A stretch of 64,000 nucleotides of DNA, taken from the NCBI RefSeq assembly GCF_040448675.1, contig NZ_CP159289.1:3435001-3499000 (forward strand), given 5' to 3'. The notes beneath the pieces were generated by a model. It saw only the letters and a program-made list of their open reading frames with translations, was not told where the DNA came from and searched no databases. Positions 34,994 through 43,280 of this stretch are shown here, one piece after another (position 1 is the stretch's first letter; each line of letters starts with the position of its first letter). The translations under genes and the position numbers were made by a program. Origin of the DNA: Dyadobacter sp. 676 (lineage in GTDB: Bacteria; Bacteroidota; Bacteroidia; Cytophagales; Spirosomataceae).

Positions 34994-35452
34994 ATGTCGG
35001 AAAAAATAGTTAAAAAAGTAGATATAAAGAATAAACGGGCGTCATTCGAGTACTTCTTTCTGGAAGAGTTCACAGCCGGTATGGTGCTCACAGGCACGGA
35101 AATCAAGTCGATCAGGCAGGGCAAAGTCAATTTTCAGGATGCTTACTGTTTGTTTATGGATGGGGAACTCTTCATTCGCAGCCTGCACATTTCGCCTTAC
35201 ACAGAGGGTACGCATTATAACCACGAGCCTATGCGCGATCGCAAGCTGTTGATTACCAAGCGAGAGCGAAAAAAGTTGATAGAGGGCTTGAAGGATCAGG
35301 GCCTTACGATTATACCGGTCCGGCTGTTTACCAGCGAGCGTGGTTTGGCCAAGCTGCATATCGCATTGGCAAAGGGCAAAAAGCTCTACGACAAGCGCGA
35401 GACCATCAAGGAGCGGGACGTGAAACGCGAGAACGATCGGGCGGGTTATTGA
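34994..35452 (+). CDS. smpB: SsrA-binding protein
   Basis: 152 residues from ATG 34994 (MSEKIVKKVDIKNKRA); an upstream TTG at 34982 is less likely. SmpB escorts tmRNA to stalled ribosomes in trans-translation. Family motifs are NKRASFEYFFLEEFTAGMVL (first residues), GTEIKSIRQGKVNFQDAY, RDRKLLITKRE and the C-terminal KGKKLYDKRETIKERD tail that inserts in the mRNA channel. It appears monocistronic, between a divergent NTF2-like gene and an HNH gene on the same strand. Confidence 0.97.
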   Translation: MSEKIVKKVDIKNKRASFEYFFLEEFTAGMVLTGTEIKSIRQGKVNFQDAYCLFMDGELFIRSLHISPYTEGTHYNHEPMRDRKLLITKRERKKLIEGLKDQGLTIIPVRLFTSERGLAKLHIALAKGKKLYDKRETIKERDVKRENDRAGY

Positions 35453-35599
35453 ACAACCGGCTGCTTTGTCTTGTAAAATGCGCTAATATGGTGATCCTTG
35501 GGCTTTTCCGGTAAATTTTTTCGACAATATTTGAAAAACCCGGAGCGTTTTTTCTGCTGAAATATTCTTATATTGTGGGAATTAACTACCACAGGGCTC

Positions 35600-36109
35600 A
35601 TGGGTAAAGTACTGGTTCTGAATCAAGATTATAGCGCATTAAGTGTTTGCACAGTTCCTAAGGCGTTTCTGCTGGTTTACATGAAAAAAGCGGAAATGCT
35701 CGCAGAGTCTCAACAGGAGCATCTCAGGACTGTCAACGACAGGTATCCCATGCCGGTCGTCATACGTCTCCATCGCTACATACACATACCGTACAGAGGC
35801 GTAGTCATGACCAGGCAAAACCTCTTCAAGCGGGACGGCAATAGGTGTCAGTATTGCGGAACCCACGACAATCTGACTCTGGACCACGTGATCCCGAAAT
35901 CAAGGGGAGGGAAAACCACCTGGGATAACCTGGCCACCGCATGTAAAAGATGCAACTCCCGCAAAGGAGACCATACGCCGGAAGAGGTTGATATGCCGTT
36001 AAAGCAGCGACCGTTCCGGCCTTCTTTTTTAATGTTCATTCGTGATTTCTCAGGCATGGCCGATGACGAATGGCTGCCTTACCTCGGGTCGAAGGAGCGG
36101 TCTTGCTAA
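35600..36109 (+). CDS. HNH endonuclease domain protein
   Basis: 169 residues from ATG 35600; a GTG at 35573 would add nine residues not expected for the family. Residues 1-70 form a conserved N-terminal region (KVLVLNQDYSALSVCTVPKA) found across Bacteroidota homologues. Residues 74-125 are an HNH domain with zinc knuckles Cys83/Cys86 (CQYC) and Cys115/Cys118 (CKRC) and the catalytic DHVIPKSRGG (Asp95-His96). The family is chromosomal, near universal in the phylum and not linked to a methylase, so a housekeeping nucleic-acid role is more likely than restriction. The target is unknown. Confidence 0.88.
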   Translation: MGKVLVLNQDYSALSVCTVPKAFLLVYMKKAEMLAESQQEHLRTVNDRYPMPVVIRLHRYIHIPYRGVVMTRQNLFKRDGNRCQYCGTHDNLTLDHVIPKSRGGKTTWDNLATACKRCNSRKGDHTPEEVDMPLKQRPFRPSFLMFIRDFSGMADDEWLPYLGSKERSC

Positions 36110-36141
36110 CTTCGTTCGGTTATAGTGCCGGTTTGCGGACC

Positions 36142-36378
36142 GTCATTTGTAGTCAGGTATCGTCAAGTATTGTAGGAGGTTGAAGGAGATGTCAGGGTTA
36201 GTCAGATATGGTCAAGTGTGGTCATGGATTGCCATGGTTGTTAATCGTGCTCGATGATATCACCGATCAAATTCTTCTCCAATTATCTTCCCGACCCACA
36301 CCTGACAACCTCATGACGACGCCTGACTACTCCTGACCACACTTGACAATTTCCTGGCTATACCTGACTAACCCTGAC
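36142..36378. repeat. 10-bp-periodic GTCA/TGAC element, locus 3 (large mirrored arms)
   Basis: The left arm has GTCA at 36142, 36152, 36162, 36191, 36201, 36211 and 36221, with degenerate GTAG at 36172 and GCCA at 36231; steps are 10 bp with one 9-bp step. The right arm has TGAC at 36303, 36314, 36324, 36334, 36344, 36365 and 36375, with TGGC at 36355; steps are 10 or 11 bp. Matching words pair in nearly one register, so an imperfect hairpin about 235 nt long can form around a 60-70-nt loop. It fills most of the 445-bp spacer between the HNH gene and rpsA. Confidence 0.85.
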
Positions 36379-36458
36379 CGTTTTACGCCCAAACGGCATC
36401 ATACCACCCTTGAGTAAAATTAATTGCCCAACCATTCGGAAATTGCTTTCGAATCGCG

Positions 36459-36466
36459 TAATTTTG
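36459..36466 (+). promoter_or_regulatory. -7 box of the rpsA promoter
   Basis: TAATTTTG matches TAnnTTTG. A weak TTC lies at the -33 distance (36435-36437). The leader to rpsA would be about 80 nt. Confidence 0.6.
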
Positions 36467-36554
36467 CGTCCTAATTTTCCAAAAATACTTGTTGAACTAA
36501 TTTTCAGCCGATTAGCTCGGCGGCTGATGTATTCAAGAGCAATTATTCCTATTT

Positions 36555-38351
36555 ATGTCAAAGGAAAAACAAAATCAACCGCTTCCCGAATTCGATTGGG
36601 ATAAAGCATCAGACAAAGGTTTCGGAACCGCTTATTCATCTGCTGACCGTACCCGTCTGGAAGAAATGTATGAGACTACGCTTTCTCCCGTTTCGGAAAA
36701 AGAAGTGGTTAAAGGTGTTGTAGTAGGTATTACAGACCGCGAGGTAATCCTGAACATCGGTTTCAAATCCGATGGTATCGTTTCATCCAATGAATTCCGC
36801 GACCTGCCAGGTTTGAAAATCGGCGACGAAGTGGAAGTTTACGTAGAAAACCAGGAAGACGCGCAAGGCCAGCTGGTGCTTTCACGTAAAAAAGCGAAAG
36901 TGATCACTGCATGGGATAACATCCAGAAATCGTTCGATGAGGATGTGGTGATCGATGCAAATGTGAAGAGAAGAACCAAAGGTGGTTTGATCGTTGACAT
37001 TTTCGGCATTGAAGCATTTTTGCCAGGTTCACAAATCGATGTGAAACCAATCCGCGACTTCGATATTTTCGTCGGAAAGCGTATGGAAGTAAAAGTTGTG
37101 AAAATCAACTACGCGAACGATAACGTAGTCGTTTCTCACAAAATCCTCATCGAGAAAGACCTCGAAGCACAGCGTCAGCAAATCCTGAATAACCTCGAAA
37201 AAGGTCAGGTACTGGAAGGCGTGATCAAAAACATGACCAACTTCGGTGTGTTCATCGACCTGGGCGGTGTTGACGGTCTGTTGCACATTACCGATATCTC
37301 ATGGGGCCGTATCAACCATCCGTCTGACCTTCTTTCGTTGGATCAGAAACTGAACGTGGTTGTTCTCGACTTCGACGAAGAGAAAAAACGCATTTCTTTG
37401 GGTCTGAAACAACTTCAGTCTCATCCATGGGATTCTCTGGACGAATCAATCCAGGTTGGATCGAAAGTTACCGGTCGCATCGTGAACGTTGCTGACTACG
37501 GTGCTTTCCTTGAAATCAAACCAGGTGTTGAAGGTCTGATCCACGTTTCTGAAATGTCATGGTCGCAGCACCTGCGCAACCCTCAGGAGTTCATGAATGT
37601 GAACGACGAGATCAGCGCGGTTGTATTGACGCTTGACCGTCAGGAGCGCAAAATGTCTCTCGGTATCAAACAACTCACCGAAGATCCTTGGACTCAAGGT
37701 TCATTGAAAGAGAAATACGCGATCGGTACCCGTCATAAAGGCGTTGTTCGTAACCTGACCAACTTCGGTCTCTTCATCGAGCTCGAAGAAGGTATCGACG
37801 GTCTGGTACACGTTTCCGACCTTTCATGGACTAAGAAAATCAAGCATCCTTCCGACTTCGTGAAAGTAAACGACGAGCTGGAAGTAGTTGTTCTTGAATT
37901 GGACGCGGAAAACCGTCGTCTGGCGCTGGGTCACAAGCAGCTTGAAGAAAACCCATGGGATACTTTCGAGACGATCTTCGAAGTAGGCTCGGTACATAAA
38001 TGTACTATCGTGGCAAAAGGCGATAAATTCGCTACCCTTGAGCTTCCTTACGGAATCGAAGGCGTTGCTTCGATCAAAAACCTTCAGAAAGAAGACGGAA
38101 CATTTGCTGAGGTAGGCGAGAGCCTTGACTTCACAGTTCTCGAATTCCTGAAAGACGAGAAGAAAATCGTTTTGACTCACTCTAAAGTAAAAGGTGCTCC
38201 TGCTGAGGAGAAAAAAGAAGCCAAAGCGGCAAAAGCGCCTGCGGCTGAAACTGTGAACAAAGAGGTTGAGAAATCCACTTTCGGAGACCTTAGCGTTCTG
38301 TCAGCGTTGAAAGAGCAGCTTGAAGAGAGCGAGAAAAAAGGAAAAAAGTAA
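36555..38351 (+). CDS. rpsA: 30S ribosomal protein S1
   Basis: 598 residues with six S1 (OB-fold) repeats at about 50-114, 130-199, 215-285, 300-372, 388-458 and 475-545. Repeats 3-5 are the most regular, each ending in a SLGLKQL / SLGIKQL / ALGHKQL motif before NPWD-type linkers. The C-terminal 50 residues are Lys/Ala/Glu-rich (EEKKEAKAAKAPAAE), a phylum feature. S1 binds mRNA and, since Bacteroidota lack Shine-Dalgarno reliance, may matter greatly in initiation. Codon choice is strongly biased, as in tuf, fitting high expression. It has its own promoter. Confidence 0.97.
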   Translation: MSKEKQNQPLPEFDWDKASDKGFGTAYSSADRTRLEEMYETTLSPVSEKEVVKGVVVGITDREVILNIGFKSDGIVSSNEFRDLPGLKIGDEVEVYVENQEDAQGQLVLSRKKAKVITAWDNIQKSFDEDVVIDANVKRRTKGGLIVDIFGIEAFLPGSQIDVKPIRDFDIFVGKRMEVKVVKINYANDNVVVSHKILIEKDLEAQRQQILNNLEKGQVLEGVIKNMTNFGVFIDLGGVDGLLHITDISWGRINHPSDLLSLDQKLNVVVLDFDEEKKRISLGLKQLQSHPWDSLDESIQVGSKVTGRIVNVADYGAFLEIKPGVEGLIHVSEMSWSQHLRNPQEFMNVNDEISAVVLTLDRQERKMSLGIKQLTEDPWTQGSLKEKYAIGTRHKGVVRNLTNFGLFIELEEGIDGLVHVSDLSWTKKIKHPSDFVKVNDELEVVVLELDAENRRLALGHKQLEENPWDTFETIFEVGSVHKCTIVAKGDKFATLELPYGIEGVASIKNLQKEDGTFAEVGESLDFTVLEFLKDEKKIVLTHSKVKGAPAEEKKEAKAAKAPAAETVNKEVEKSTFGDLSVLSALKEQLEESEKKGKK

Positions 38352-38381
38352 AATAAAATGTGGTGCGGAAGAATTTTTTAA

Positions 38382-38389
38382 TACTTTTG
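38382..38389 (+). promoter_or_regulatory. -7 box of the tRNA-Cys promoter
   Basis: TACTTTTG matches TAnnTTTG and lies 50 nt upstream of tRNA-Cys. The -33 region is weak. Expected transcription start is near 38396, which coincides with the start of the next hairpin. Confidence 0.6.
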
Positions 38390-38395
38390 CACCCG

Positions 38396-38429
38396 GATTA
38401 GCTGCCAGCCCTCACGTGGGCAGCTAATC
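38396..38429 (+). other. Leader hairpin between the -7 box and tRNA-Cys
   Basis: GATTAGCTGCC (38396-38406) and GGCAGCTAATC (38419-38429) form an 11-bp perfect stem around a 12-nt loop. No T-run follows. It could be the rpsA transcript end or, since the predicted start is at its first base, a structured 5' leader of the pre-tRNA. Confidence 0.7.
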
Positions 38430-38438
38430 TCTCAAAAT

Positions 38439-38509
38439 GGTTCCGTGGCCGAGTGGCTAGGCAGAGGTCTGCAAAACCTCGTACAGCGGTTCGAATCCGC
38501 TCGGAACCT
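38439..38509 (+). tRNA. tRNA-Cys (GCA)
   Basis: Cloverleaf with acceptor GGTTCCG/CGGAACC, D-arm GGCCGAGTGGCTAGGC, anticodon loop CTGCAAA (GCA) and T-arm GCGGTTCGAATCCGC. 71 nt; CCA is not encoded. Confidence 0.97.
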
Positions 38510-38561
38510 CACCTGAATTTGTGGCGCTTTTCCCCAATTTTAGCGCACAATTAAATGTCTG

Positions 38562-38615
38562 AAAAATACCATTTGGAACAAGCTTTTTGAAGGAGCTCCA
38601 AATGGTATTTTTTTT
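38562..38615 (+). terminator. Terminator after tRNA-Cys
   Basis: A 16-bp stem, AAAAATACCATTTGGA (38562-38577) with TCCAAATGGTATTTTT (38597-38612), is followed by more T residues. Confidence 0.93.
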
Positions 38616-38722
38616 GCTAGTTGATTGAAAATCAGTGTTTAATAGAAATGTAACTCATGTTAAATTAAGCCTATAAATTAGACAAATTATAAATAAGAAG
38701 GTGGGGTAAAATATCCCTGAAA

Positions 38723-38730
38723 TACTTTTG
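38723..38730 (+). promoter_or_regulatory. -7 box upstream of the respiratory cluster
   Basis: TACTTTTG matches TAnnTTTG, 55 nt before the actA start. No TTTG is present at -33, which suggests a weak or activator-dependent promoter. The next 16.7 kb of genes run in one direction with short gaps and no obvious internal terminator. Confidence 0.55.
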
Positions 38731-38785
38731 TGGATAAAAAATCGTGAGCTAGTTTTGTCTGTTGAAGAATAATGAATAGTTGATT

Positions 38786-40084
38786 ATGAATATACCATTC
38801 CGAATGGACGCTAAGTTTTGTTCCTTCTTTAATTACTCAAAAACCTTTTTAGCCGTTCTTCTGGCTATCTTATTAAGCGTACCCACGTTAGTGTCTGCTC
38901 AGGATAGCACTGCCGCCGCTGCCGGCGCTGCTGCACCTGCCGGAGGTGGCGACGTTGCGAAAGGTGAATCGATCTTCAAAAACAACTGCGCCCAGTGCCA
39001 CGCGCCTACCGACGAGCGTGTAGTTGGCCCGGGCCTGAAAGGTGCAAGTTCGCGCCACGATTTTGCATGGCTTGCCAAATGGGTACGCAACTCGCAAGCC
39101 GTGATCGCATCGGGCGACCCTTATGCGGTAAAAATTTACAACGAATATTCGAAAGCTCAAATGACGAGCTTCCCGAACCTTTCAGACGACGATATTAAAG
39201 CGATCTTCGCTTATGTAGACCAGGCGTCTGCTGCTCCTGCCGCTGCTGCAGGTGGTGCTGCTCCTGCCGGTGGCGCTGCTGCTGCGGGTGATGCCAAAGG
39301 TGGTGCTCCTTCCGACTTGTTCGTGATCGTACTGGTTGCATTGGTAGTTGTAATGGTACTGGTGCTGGGGGTTCTACTTGTTATTGTATCGCTTCTTTCG
39401 AAAGCTGTTAAAGGCGGAGCTGCTGATGCAGAGACACCTGCGGGTGAAGGCTTTGGTGGATTGCTGAAAAGAATCGCCGCTGATCCGGCGATCCGTTCTG
39501 CGACACTCTGGATTTTTGTACTCCTCGTTTTGAAGTCAACTCTGGACGGCGCGTTTAATGTAGGCGTTCAGCAGGGCTATGCTCCTAAGCAACCTATTTC
39601 ATTCTCCCACAAACTCCACGCAGGCGAATATAAAATCGACTGTAACTACTGCCATACCGGCGTTAACCGCGGCAAGTCGGCACACATTCCTTCTGCCAAC
39701 ATCTGTATGAACTGCCACGGTGTGATCAAGAAGGAATCTCCTGAGATTCAAAAGATTTATTCTTCCATAGAGAACAACCAGCCTATCGAATGGGTGCGCG
39801 TTCACAACCTGCCCGACCTGGCTTACTTCAACCACGCACAGCACGTAAACGTGGGCGGCCTGGAATGCCAGAACTGCCATGGCGAAGTGGAGAAAATGGA
39901 AGTAATACAGCAACGTTCGTCACTGACGATGGGATGGTGTATTGATTGTCACCGTAAAACTGAGGTAAATACCAAAGACAATCAGTACTACGATAAGCTG
40001 GTACAGTTGCACGCTTCTGAAAGCAAAGAGGCTTTGAAAGTAGCGGATATTGGTGGTTTAGAATGTTCTAAGTGCCACTACTAA
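38786..40084 (+). CDS. actA: Alternative complex III multiheme cytochrome c subunit ActA, with N-terminal monoheme domain
   Basis: 432 residues from ATG 38786. A signal sequence precedes an N-terminal cytochrome c domain with CAQCH at residue 68. An Ala/Gly/Pro-rich linker and two membrane segments (near 177-205 and about 240-255) follow, then a pentaheme domain with CxxCH at residues 286, 307, 361, 385 and 427. Six c-type hemes are therefore expected, one more than the five of a plain ActA. The protein would sit on the periplasmic face and pass electrons from the quinol-oxidising core towards cytochrome oxidase. It is the first gene of the act-cox cluster. Confidence 0.93.
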   Translation: MNIPFRMDAKFCSFFNYSKTFLAVLLAILLSVPTLVSAQDSTAAAAGAAAPAGGGDVAKGESIFKNNCAQCHAPTDERVVGPGLKGASSRHDFAWLAKWVRNSQAVIASGDPYAVKIYNEYSKAQMTSFPNLSDDDIKAIFAYVDQASAAPAAAAGGAAPAGGAAAAGDAKGGAPSDLFVIVLVALVVVMVLVLGVLLVIVSLLSKAVKGGAADAETPAGEGFGGLLKRIAADPAIRSATLWIFVLLVLKSTLDGAFNVGVQQGYAPKQPISFSHKLHAGEYKIDCNYCHTGVNRGKSAHIPSANICMNCHGVIKKESPEIQKIYSSIENNQPIEWVRVHNLPDLAYFNHAQHVNVGGLECQNCHGEVEKMEVIQQRSSLTMGWCIDCHRKTEVNTKDNQYYDKLVQLHASESKEALKVADIGGLECSKCHY

Positions 40085-40129
40085 TCAAGAAATTAATACC
40101 GGATACAACTCATTGTATTGAATAGTTTT

Positions 40130-43100
40130 ATGGAAAATACTAATAAAAGATACTGGCGGGGACTTGAAGAGCTGAGGAATGACGAAAAGTTTGTCAAAGA
40201 TGCAGGTTCTGAGTTCCCAAGCGCTCCGACCGAAAGTCAGTATGAAAGCCTGGTGGACGGCGTAGGTACCCACCGTCGTGATTTCCTTAAAGTACTGGGC
40301 TTTGGAATGGCAGCTGTGTCCCTGGCAGCTTGCGAAGCGCCGGTGAAGAAGGCCATCCCTTACGTTAACAAGCCGGAAGGCGAATTTCCGACTATATCTA
40401 ACTGGTATGCATCCACTTACGCGGAAGGTGGAGATTACGCGAGTATCCTGGTCAAAACCCGCGAGGGCCGGCCGGTTAAAATAGAAAGCAACTCTCTCTC
40501 GAAAGTATCTTACGGCGTAAGCTCACGCGCGCATGCTTCTTTGCTTGGCTTATATGACAACGAGAAGCTGAGAGGCCCTAAAAAAGGAGAAGATACTAAA
40601 GTAAGTTGGGAAACTGTCGACAAGGAGATCGCCGATCAGCTTGCGCAGATCGCAGCAAAAGGCGGCGCGATCCGTATTCTTACTTCCACGATATTGAGCC
40701 CGTCGACCAAGGCGGTAATCGCGGACTTCACTGCAAAATATCCGACCACTACCCACGTAGTTTACGATGCCAACTCTTCTTACGCTATTGTAAAGGGCAA
40801 TGAGTTGTCGTTCGGTAAAGCCGTTATTCCATCCTACGATTTCAGCAAAGCGAAAGTTGTCGTAGGTATCGACGGCGATTTCCTCGGAACATGGCTTGCT
40901 CCCGATACATTTTCGAAGCAATTCGCCGATACCCGCCGCGTCAGCAGCGAGAAAGACGGTAATAAAGAAATGTCCCGTCTGTATCAGTTCGAATCAACAC
41001 TGTCGCTGACAGGTGCCAATGCGGATTACCGTACAGCGGTGAAACCTTCGCAGATCGGTCTGATTGCGGCTGCGCTATATAATAAGGTAGCGGCGAAATT
41101 GGGCGGGGCCCCTGTTGCAACGCCTGCATTGAACATCGATAATCTGGACAAAGCCGCCGCGGACCTCGTTGCTGCGAAAGGACAGGCGTTGGTTGTATCG
41201 GGTGTGAACGATCCATCGGTACAAGTGATCGTGAATGCACTGAACAGCCTGCTGGGAAGCTACGGTTCCACCATCAATCTCGACAAACCTGCCTATTACC
41301 GTCAGGGTAACGATATCGCGACCAACCAGTTGATCGACGAGATCAAAGGCGGCAAAGTTTCAGCATTGCTTTTGTGGGGCGCTAACCCGGTTTACGATCA
41401 TCCGCGTGGTGCGGAACTGGCGGCAGCTTTGCCACAGGTTTCATTGAGCGTGTCGTTCAACGATCGACCGGATGAAACTTCCTCACTTTTGAAATACATC
41501 CTCCCTGCACCTCACTACCTCGAATCATGGGGCGATGCAGAGCCCGTCGCAGGATCATACAGTCTGATGCAACCGGCTATCAGCCTGATATTCAATACCC
41601 GTCAGGCACAATCCAGCCTTTTGAAATGGGCAGGTGCATCTTCCGACTACCACGAGTATGTAAAAGCTTACTGGAGAAAAAATATCTATCCGCAAAGCGG
41701 AGCAGGAGATTTCGAGAAATTCTGGATCAAATCCCTGCATGACGGCGTATTCGATGTGGCTTCGGCTGCTGCAACAGGCTCCGGGGCGACATTCTCCGGA
41801 AATCTGGCCGCTGCTGCCGCAGGTATTGCCAAAAGATACAAAGCATCTTCGTCGGGCCTCGAACTCGCAATTTTCGAAAATGTAGGCATGGGTACCGGTT
41901 TTGCGGCGAATAACCCATGGTTGCAGGAAAATCCCGATCCGATCACAAAAGCTTGCTGGGACAACCACGCCGGTCTTTCACAAAAAACAGCAACTGAACT
42001 TGGGCTGGCTCAAGGCGATGTGGTGAAGGTGGATGTGAAAGGCAAATCGGTGGAATTGCCGGTGATCATTCAGCCGGGTCTGGCACAAGGTACCGTGGCT
42101 GTTGCGATCGGCTACGGCCGCGAGAAAGCCGGTAAATCAGCAAACGGCGTTGGTAAAAACGTATATCCGTTCGCAGTATTCACAGACGGCTTCCTGAACT
42201 TCACGCCCGGAGAAGTAACGCTGTCAAAGACAGGCGATACCCGTGAAATCGCTCAGACTCAGACGCACAATACGGTAATGAACCGTAAATCGGTTTTGCA
42301 GGAAACAGTCCTTTCTCACTTCCAGAAAGATCCGATGGCCGGACGTTTCGTTCCGAAAATCCAGACTTCGGAAGGAGAAGTTGATGCAACCGACCTGTCG
42401 CTCTGGAATGGCCACAAATACAAGAACCACTCGTGGGGTATGGTGATCGACCTGAACACCTGCTTCGGTTGCGGATCTTGTGTGATCAGCTGCCAGAACG
42501 AGAACAACATTCCTGTGGTTGGCCGTCAGGAAATCATTAACGCGCGCGAAATGCACTGGCTGCGTATCGACCGTTATTACAGCAGCGATGCCGACGTGGA
42601 AGATCTTCGCGGATTGGAAGTTGCTTCTGAAAATCCGGAAGTTACGTTCCAGCCGATGCTCTGCCAGCACTGTAACAACGCTCCGTGCGAAACGGTATGC
42701 CCCGTATTGGCGACTACCCACAGCTCGGAAGGATTGAACCAGATGACTTACAACCGTTGCGTAGGTACAAGATACTGTGCAAATAACTGCCCATATAAAG
42801 TACGTCGCTTCAACTGGTTCAAATATTTTGATAACGACAACTTCGATTACGCATTCAACAATGACCTCGGTAAAATGGTCATCAACCCTGATGTGACAGT
42901 ACGTTCAAGAGGGGTAATCGAGAAATGCTCGATGTGTGTTCACAGAATCCAGGAGGCAAAACTGACTGCGAAGAAAGAAAGAAGACGCATTATCGATGGT
43001 GAAGTAAACGTGGCTTGTGCATCTTCCTGCCCGACAGACGCGATTACTTTTGGCGACATGAACGATCCTGAAAGCCGCATTTCGAAATTGCTGGAAGTGG

Positions 43101-43228
43101 AAAGAGAGGGACGTGCATTCCACATGCTGGAAGAAATCAACGTTCGTCCGCAAATTTCTTACCTGACCAAAATCCGTAATAAGGATGCAGCCGCCAAGGC
43201 GGAAAAGGTTGAGAAAGAGCACGCTTAA
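40130..43228 (+). CDS. actB: Alternative complex III ActB: molybdopterin-oxidoreductase-like plus iron-sulfur fusion
   Basis: 1032 residues from ATG 40130. A Tat-like stretch RRDFLKVLGFGMAAVSLAAC lies near residues 51-70, with Cys as possible lipid attachment site. Residues about 80-740 resemble the molybdopterin oxidoreductase fold but without clear cofactor ligands, as known for ActB. Residues about 770-970 form a ferredoxin-like module with CFGCGSCVISC from residue 778, CQHCNNAPCETVC, CVGTRYCANNCPY, CSMCVHR and CASSCPTDA, enough for four clusters. It would relay electrons from the NrfD-like subunits to ActA. It starts 45 nt after actA. Confidence 0.94.
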   Translation: MENTNKRYWRGLEELRNDEKFVKDAGSEFPSAPTESQYESLVDGVGTHRRDFLKVLGFGMAAVSLAACEAPVKKAIPYVNKPEGEFPTISNWYASTYAEGGDYASILVKTREGRPVKIESNSLSKVSYGVSSRAHASLLGLYDNEKLRGPKKGEDTKVSWETVDKEIADQLAQIAAKGGAIRILTSTILSPSTKAVIADFTAKYPTTTHVVYDANSSYAIVKGNELSFGKAVIPSYDFSKAKVVVGIDGDFLGTWLAPDTFSKQFADTRRVSSEKDGNKEMSRLYQFESTLSLTGANADYRTAVKPSQIGLIAAALYNKVAAKLGGAPVATPALNIDNLDKAAADLVAAKGQALVVSGVNDPSVQVIVNALNSLLGSYGSTINLDKPAYYRQGNDIATNQLIDEIKGGKVSALLLWGANPVYDHPRGAELAAALPQVSLSVSFNDRPDETSSLLKYILPAPHYLESWGDAEPVAGSYSLMQPAISLIFNTRQAQSSLLKWAGASSDYHEYVKAYWRKNIYPQSGAGDFEKFWIKSLHDGVFDVASAAATGSGATFSGNLAAAAAGIAKRYKASSSGLELAIFENVGMGTGFAANNPWLQENPDPITKACWDNHAGLSQKTATELGLAQGDVVKVDVKGKSVELPVIIQPGLAQGTVAVAIGYGREKAGKSANGVGKNVYPFAVFTDGFLNFTPGEVTLSKTGDTREIAQTQTHNTVMNRKSVLQETVLSHFQKDPMAGRFVPKIQTSEGEVDATDLSLWNGHKYKNHSWGMVIDLNTCFGCGSCVISCQNENNIPVVGRQEIINAREMHWLRIDRYYSSDADVEDLRGLEVASENPEVTFQPMLCQHCNNAPCETVCPVLATTHSSEGLNQMTYNRCVGTRYCANNCPYKVRRFNWFKYFDNDNFDYAFNNDLGKMVINPDVTVRSRGVIEKCSMCVHRIQEAKLTAKKERRRIIDGEVNVACASSCPTDAITFGDMNDPESRISKLLEVEREGRAFHMLEEINVRPQISYLTKIRNKDAAAKAEKVEKEHA

Positions 43229-43280
43229 TTTTGATAGTTTAGAATAACAGACGATCCAATCATTATAAATAAATAGTAGT

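Noticed and set aside
35600..36109. HNH gene as a mobile or restriction element
   Set aside because: It has no methylase, phage or transposon neighbours; closely similar stand-alone genes are common core genes of the phylum.
36142..36378. CRISPR-like array
   Set aside because: The repeat unit is a 4-base word every 10 bp, with no longer conserved repeat, no spacers of 25-40 nt and no cas genes in the window.
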